Source of the DNA: Buxus sempervirens
Taxonomy: Eukaryota > Streptophyta > Magnoliopsida > Buxales > Buxaceae
NCBI GenBank assembly: GCA_947561395.2
Contig: OX387182.1
Span: 53,529,283 to 53,593,282 of the forward strand
Direction: 5' to 3'
DNA length: 64,000 nucleotides
Below are positions 59,468 to 64,000 of the stretch, one piece after another. The first letter of the stretch is position 1; every line of letters starts with the position of its first letter. Position numbers and translations under genes: made by a program. The notes beneath the pieces are model-generated. The model was not told where the DNA came from. It did no database searches and was given only the letters and a program-made list of their open reading frames with translations.

Positions 59468-61956
59468 TGTAACGCCCCGGATCCGTGTTGTTCATTAAAG
59501 ATATAACACGTCTCACGGAGGTTAGGCAAGGATCGTTAATCAATTTATGATCGCTGGATAATCATACATCTATAACCTAACAGAGTGCACATTTCCATTT
59601 ATGCAAAATTGTAACATTTAAACTGAACTGAAATCATATGGTTCATCCCCAATTACTTTAATACATCTCAATAAATTCAAGTTCTCAAATTCGGAACAGA
59701 TAACCTACAAGTCTAAGGAAGGTAATAGTAGTCTTCCTCCCTATATGCCTCAGCAGGATCTACCCCAGTAATCGCCTCACCACGAGTATCTGAAAAAATA
59801 GAACAACAACATAGTGAGATACGAATATCTCAGCGAGTAGCACATGCATGCAGAAATAATTGAATCACATTTTAAAACTATGCATCGACAACACTACAAT
59901 ACGTTTAAACAGCCAACATCAATTTCCCAAGTTCAAATCAAACAAATCACATCTCAGTTAAGTACAATAACACATCGATTGGTCAATGTCATGACTATCG
60001 TTTGGTTGATAAATTAAACATGCCAAGTAGACACTCCACACCTCCATGTACACAGTTCCGGCCTACTCAGGGTTTCGGATACTCTGAAATGACGGCCTAC
60101 TCAGGGTTTCGTCATCCAATGCAGGCCTACTCCCCGGGTTTCTGCATTGACAACCAGGCCTACTCAGGGTTTCTGGCGGCTCTACACCGGTCGTGGCAAC
60201 ACACAAGGCCATGCAATTCCAACAACCAACAATAACATCACATTACTAAGCTTAAACATCTGGATCCAGGACAAGCTAGACCAAAACAGTAAACATCGTA
60301 TAATCTCGATTTCAATATCAAAACAAACCATTCATTTCCACATCATGTAATTACTCATCACAATTCATCACCTGTCCCTCTGGACCAAGCAGTACCTCAA
60401 GTACATTCAGTAATTTCTCATTTCCGTAACACAAGTCATATGAAAGATGAAAGTAAAACTCAATCCATTCATACCAAAGAAAACCTTTCAATACGTATAA
60501 AGTTTCCAACAAGTGAAACCAGAAATACAAGAACTTCTCAATCAAAACAGTGTATAGAACAAGAAAAAGTAACTGGTAACTCTTACTAGTTTGGTGTCCG
60601 GCACAATACTCATAAGTAACCTAAACCCAACTTAAAAACTCTTAAGAGGTTCACAAATTTTCCTCTATTAATTTCATAGGCAAAATGGTTTCCCAGGTTC
60701 CTAACCAAGTGAATAGTGAAGTGGTTTAACCCCTAAGAAGTGCAAATACTCTTGGTCAAATCAGAAATTCCATTTCGGTAAGCAAAATAGGTCTGCCGCT
60801 CACCTATCGAGGTGGGCGCGAGGTGAGCGCCGGTCGGCGGTGAAGAAAACGGGCAAAATCGACCTGCCGCTCACCCGACGCTAGGTGAGCGCGAGATGAG
60901 CGCGAGATGGGCGTGAGGTGGGCGCGAGATTCGCGCGAGATGGGCGCCTTGTTTTCTACTTCGCACGAGATGAGCGCGAGGTGGGCGCGGGATCGGCGGT
61001 AGGTATTTTTAACGGGGCGCCTACCTCCGAGGTGAACGCCGGTGAGCGCGAGGTGAGCGGATACCCCCTGTGGTTTTCATTTCTCTGTTATTTTGAGATC
61101 TACATGACTGGCCGGTTTGTGAAGGTCTGTAACTACTCCAGTACACTCCTAATACTCCCAGAAGACTTCCCAACCACATTTGAAATTAATCTAAACACTT
61201 TCATTTTCAATTAAAACTTCAATCCGGAGACTCTGTTCACGTAACTTTCCGAAAAACCAGAAAAACCAGAAAACATCATACCATCACTTAATATACAAAC
61301 CATGCATCAGAATAAACTCGAGAAAACACAAAACACCAAAACCCAGTTGTAAAACAGTGCTACTCACCTGAGTGTGCTTATTCCCGAATGATAAAACCCC
61401 GGCCGATCACTTCTCGGCCACGCGCGCGAATGAAAAACCTATCGAAACTAATCTTCTCGAGCAGAGGGAAATAACCCAAGGAACTTCAGCTCCGAACTCC
61501 TTCTTCCAGCACTTGCGATATATGGTTCTTCACGAACGGAAGCCCTAGTCGCCCTCCAGCCGAAATCGCCAATTCTCCTTATGTCCAGAGTTAACGAAAA
61601 TGTTGCCGAAATTATGCTAAGCGTATTCTCATAAACCCGAACCCTACTTTCGATTTTAGTCCACTTACTTGTTACATACTCGCTCGAATACTCTCCCATT
61701 TCCTTGATCCTATGCATGCTCGCCCACCGAAGATACTACATATTAAGCATCTATTCGTGTTAATAACCACATAACTACACCTTAATAATACCAATGATAA
61801 TACTACGATTTTTCGGAAAAATGGCTATATAACGCCTGTACATATGAGTATGGGCTAAGCCCTCAAACCACAAAATAACCTGATAAACACAGTTTATACA
61901 TTAGAATAAATAACTAAATAATTAAATAAATACTCACAAAAATTCAGGGTCTTACA
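59468..61956 (-). repeat. Chromovirus 5' LTR (right)
   Basis: The same 2489-bp length and sequence as the left LTR, apart from about six substitutions seen by eye (for example near 59508, 60964, 61109 and 61125). Confidence 0.93.
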
Positions 61957-61961
61957 GATAT

Positions 61962-64000
61962 GGTGGTAAGGCACCACACTTGATCAAAAATAGCATGCAA
62001 ACAGTTTTTAAAACGTATGGTTTTGTTTTGCTGGTTGCTGAAACGTAACATATGCTTTATCTCCGGGCGTTACCAACGGTTACAGCTTTGGGAGAAGGCA
62101 AAACAAATTGATGCAACTCAGATCTAAGAATCTAGAGAGAGTGGAGAGATTTGTTGGAGAAGAAAGAGGTGGTCGCCCACTGCTATTGGAGAAGAAAGAA
62201 GAAGACATTATTCAGTTAGAAAGTGCAAATCGTTCAAAAGAAAAACCCAGATTTTTAATCCAGTTCGTGAGGACTTCTAGGCGTGGGAAACATTGGGTTT
62301 CATTGCTGGTTTTTGCAGAAGTTGAACTCCAGCAATCAAGAGGCAAGTAGCCTTTCAAAATAGCATGATTTTCGTGTGAATTATGAGCATCTAAAATGCT
62401 TAGTTCTGAATGGAACGAATCTGATATATTTGGTTCATGTTTGGACATCTATAATAGTAAGCTTAGTTCTGTTAATGATTGGATGAATATGATAGTTTAG
62501 AGATGTTATTTAGAGGGTGTTAATCATGTTAGATGTGTTAGAATACATTCTTCCCTTTTCTGCCAGTTCAGATTTATTATCATGTTAGAAAGTTTATGGG
62601 CGTCTGATCTATTTAGTTGAAGTGAGTTGAGTTCATTTCTATTGCAATGTTACAGGTAGCATCTTCTGACTTTCTGTTTTAGAGAATTAAATTGAAGAGG
62701 ATATGCAAATGTTCACAAAGAACTTTTAGGAAAATTTTCGTACCATTTCAGGTTCTTAAGTTAGTTCAGGTTATTAAGTTAGTTCAGGTTGGAATTCTTG
62801 TTTCAGCTTAGTAATTTAGTTCAGATTTTGAGGCACGAACTGAAGGTACTTAGAGGTTTGTTCTAGCTTCTATTTATCTTGTTCCAATCCTATTAATCCT
62901 GTTCAGGTGCTGAGACATGATCTGAAGGTTGTAGATTCTGGGTTTTAAGCTTTCTTGTGAGGAAACTTTCTTGTGAGGCCTTAGAACAGTAGAGGAAACT
63001 TTCAGGTGCTGAGACACGATCTGAACAGTAGAGGAAACTTTCTTGTGAGGCTTTAGGACCTGTGATAAAGTAGAAGTAGTTGTTGTTAGAAGTGTGCACG
63101 GAGGTACCAATCTAGTGGCAAGCTCACCTTATTCCCATTATATACAGCAGCAGTAGTGTTATTCTTTAAGAGAAGAGGCAAGTTCTAGTTTTGAGAAATC
63201 CAAGGTTGCTGTTGGTCCATTAGGACAAGTAATAATTTTCTGGTGGGTTTTCGGTCCAGCAAGAGGGAAGAGTGCTGAACAGATTTTTAATTCTAAGAAT
63301 ATAAGGCTGGTATTAAGAGATTTAAATTCTTTTCCCACTTCTGAAATTTTTCTAAATACTGTTATGAGCCGAGAACTTAGGTTTGACTTCTTATGGATAG
63401 TTATGATTAAAGTGCAAATACTTTAGAATTAATAGTAACCTATGGTAAGTAGTTTTGGACAGCAAAGTTTAGGGAGTAATTGATATGGGGACCATTTAGA
63501 AGAAGTTAACATAAATCTGAATTCTTGAACATTAGAGGGATTGGTCATTTGAACAACTATTGAACTGATGTAAGATCACATTGAAAAATTTCTGAATTCT
63601 TATTATTATTTGAAAATGTATTCGATTATGGACTTGTCGTATGACCTTTGGTTATCACAGTGATTAAAGTGTGAGTACTTTTATGGTAGATGCAAGTTGC
63701 CGTAAATTTTATTGTGGAATGGCTGTAGTGTTTTTTTTTTTTAATTAAATTTGGTTTAAACATATATACATGACTTTGTTTTTCATTGAGCATGACTTTA
63801 TGATGAATTAGCAAATAATTTGAGAAAATGTTTAAGTAATAAGGGCAAGACTTAGTGTGGATCCACAGTCGAGTTATAATTGAATTTTGTAAATTTTGTC
63901 TGGATTTAAGTCTGGAGTTCCTTCATGCGTTTCCTCCATGATGGAGAGGCCTTCCATGAGGGAAGCGCTGCAGCAACTCCGTTTCCACCATGATGGTGAG
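61962..64000. other. Right flank, no convincing gene
   Basis: An AT-rich region. An 80-codon plus-strand ORF at 62108-62350, rich in Glu/Lys/Arg, matches nothing I know. A local repeat (GGTGCTGAGACAYGATCTGA at 62906 and 63005, and CTTTCTTGTGAGG three times in 62945-63050) is present. The final 100 bases hold two small palindromes (CTCCATGATGGAG and CACCATGATGGTG). Confidence 0.4.

Larger units (their letters stand above)
52111..61956 (-). mobile_element. Young Tekay/Del-like chromovirus, complete
   Basis: Two LTRs of 2489 bp each (52111-54599 and 59468-61956) flank a 4868-bp internal region. By eye I count about six differences between the LTRs, so insertion is recent. Likely target duplications are GACAT (52106-52110) and GATAT (61957-61961), differing by one C/T change. 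PBS, gag-pol and PPT are in order on the minus strand, with a chromodomain-like end. Coding is inactivated by three stops and a lost RT aspartate. Confidence 0.93.
51831..62075 (+). mobile_element. Possible older short LTR split by the chromovirus
   Basis: Position 51831 reads TGTAAAAACCCGAAATTT, a start typical of chromovirus LTRs. The sequence right of the chromovirus ends TCTCCGGGCGTTACCA at 62075, a typical end. The two pieces (51831-52110 and 61962-62075) would give a 394-bp solo LTR. I see no target duplication, so this is tentative. Confidence 0.35.

Noticed and set aside
62108..62350. 80-codon ORF as first exon of a host gene
   Set aside because: No recognisable domain and no supporting second exon seen; kept only as a note in the flank.

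Overview
This window is a plant nuclear genome segment, most likely an intergenic or heterochromatic block from a woody eudicot. I cannot name the species. The evidence is plant-specific retrotransposon lineages (Tat/Ogre-type Ty3 elements with a second RNase H, a Tekay/Del-like chromovirus, a Ty1/copia element), a plant Helitron with a RepHel gene, and spliced ORFs with plant-like GT-AG introns. I found no intact host gene, no rRNA or tRNA gene and no CRISPR array.

From left to right the window is a deep nest. Positions 1-2029 are the right end of an LTR (family called LTR2 here) inserted in element Tat-A. Positions 2030-9205 are the 3' internal part of Tat-A, carrying two antisense spliced genes: gene A, with a plant-mobile-domain-like core and RG repeats, and gene B, DUF7745-like. 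The 3' LTR of Tat-A appears split into 9206-10253 and 48947-50233 by a second related element, Tat-B (10369-48946). Tat-B has an LTR, a tRNA-Arg-type PBS, a repeat-rich leader, a broken gag-pro-RT-RH-aRNH-INT region (28166-38648) and its own copies of antisense genes B and A (39605-44523). It is itself interrupted by a ~12.2 kb Helitron (13996-26200) and by a 3.2 kb solo LTR of family LTR2 (34815-38013, TSD GATAT). Tat-A sits inside a copia gag (50234-50645) whose LTR is at 50674-51749. To the right lies a young chromovirus (52111-61956) with two LTRs of equal length (2489 bp), apparently inside an older short LTR. Positions 61962-64000 are unassigned flank.

The most unusual signal is a cis-element that occurs in about 42 copies: a 27-nt imperfect palindrome with 9-nt arms (TGTATCCGR and YCGGATACA). 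It is arranged in arrays with almost exact 39-bp periodicity. Arrays stand upstream of TATA boxes in the Tat LTR, in the unrelated LTR2 family, in the promoters of both antisense genes, and in the leader before gag. The spacers differ in sequence but keep their length, which suggests a shared regulator, possibly encoded by the antisense genes. That link is a hypothesis.

Other points of interest are three exons of a host PTB-type RRM gene captured by the Helitron, a duplicated Helitron 5' terminus, a gag-like ORF inside the Helitron, and inactivation of the young chromovirus by base changes that look like methylation decay.
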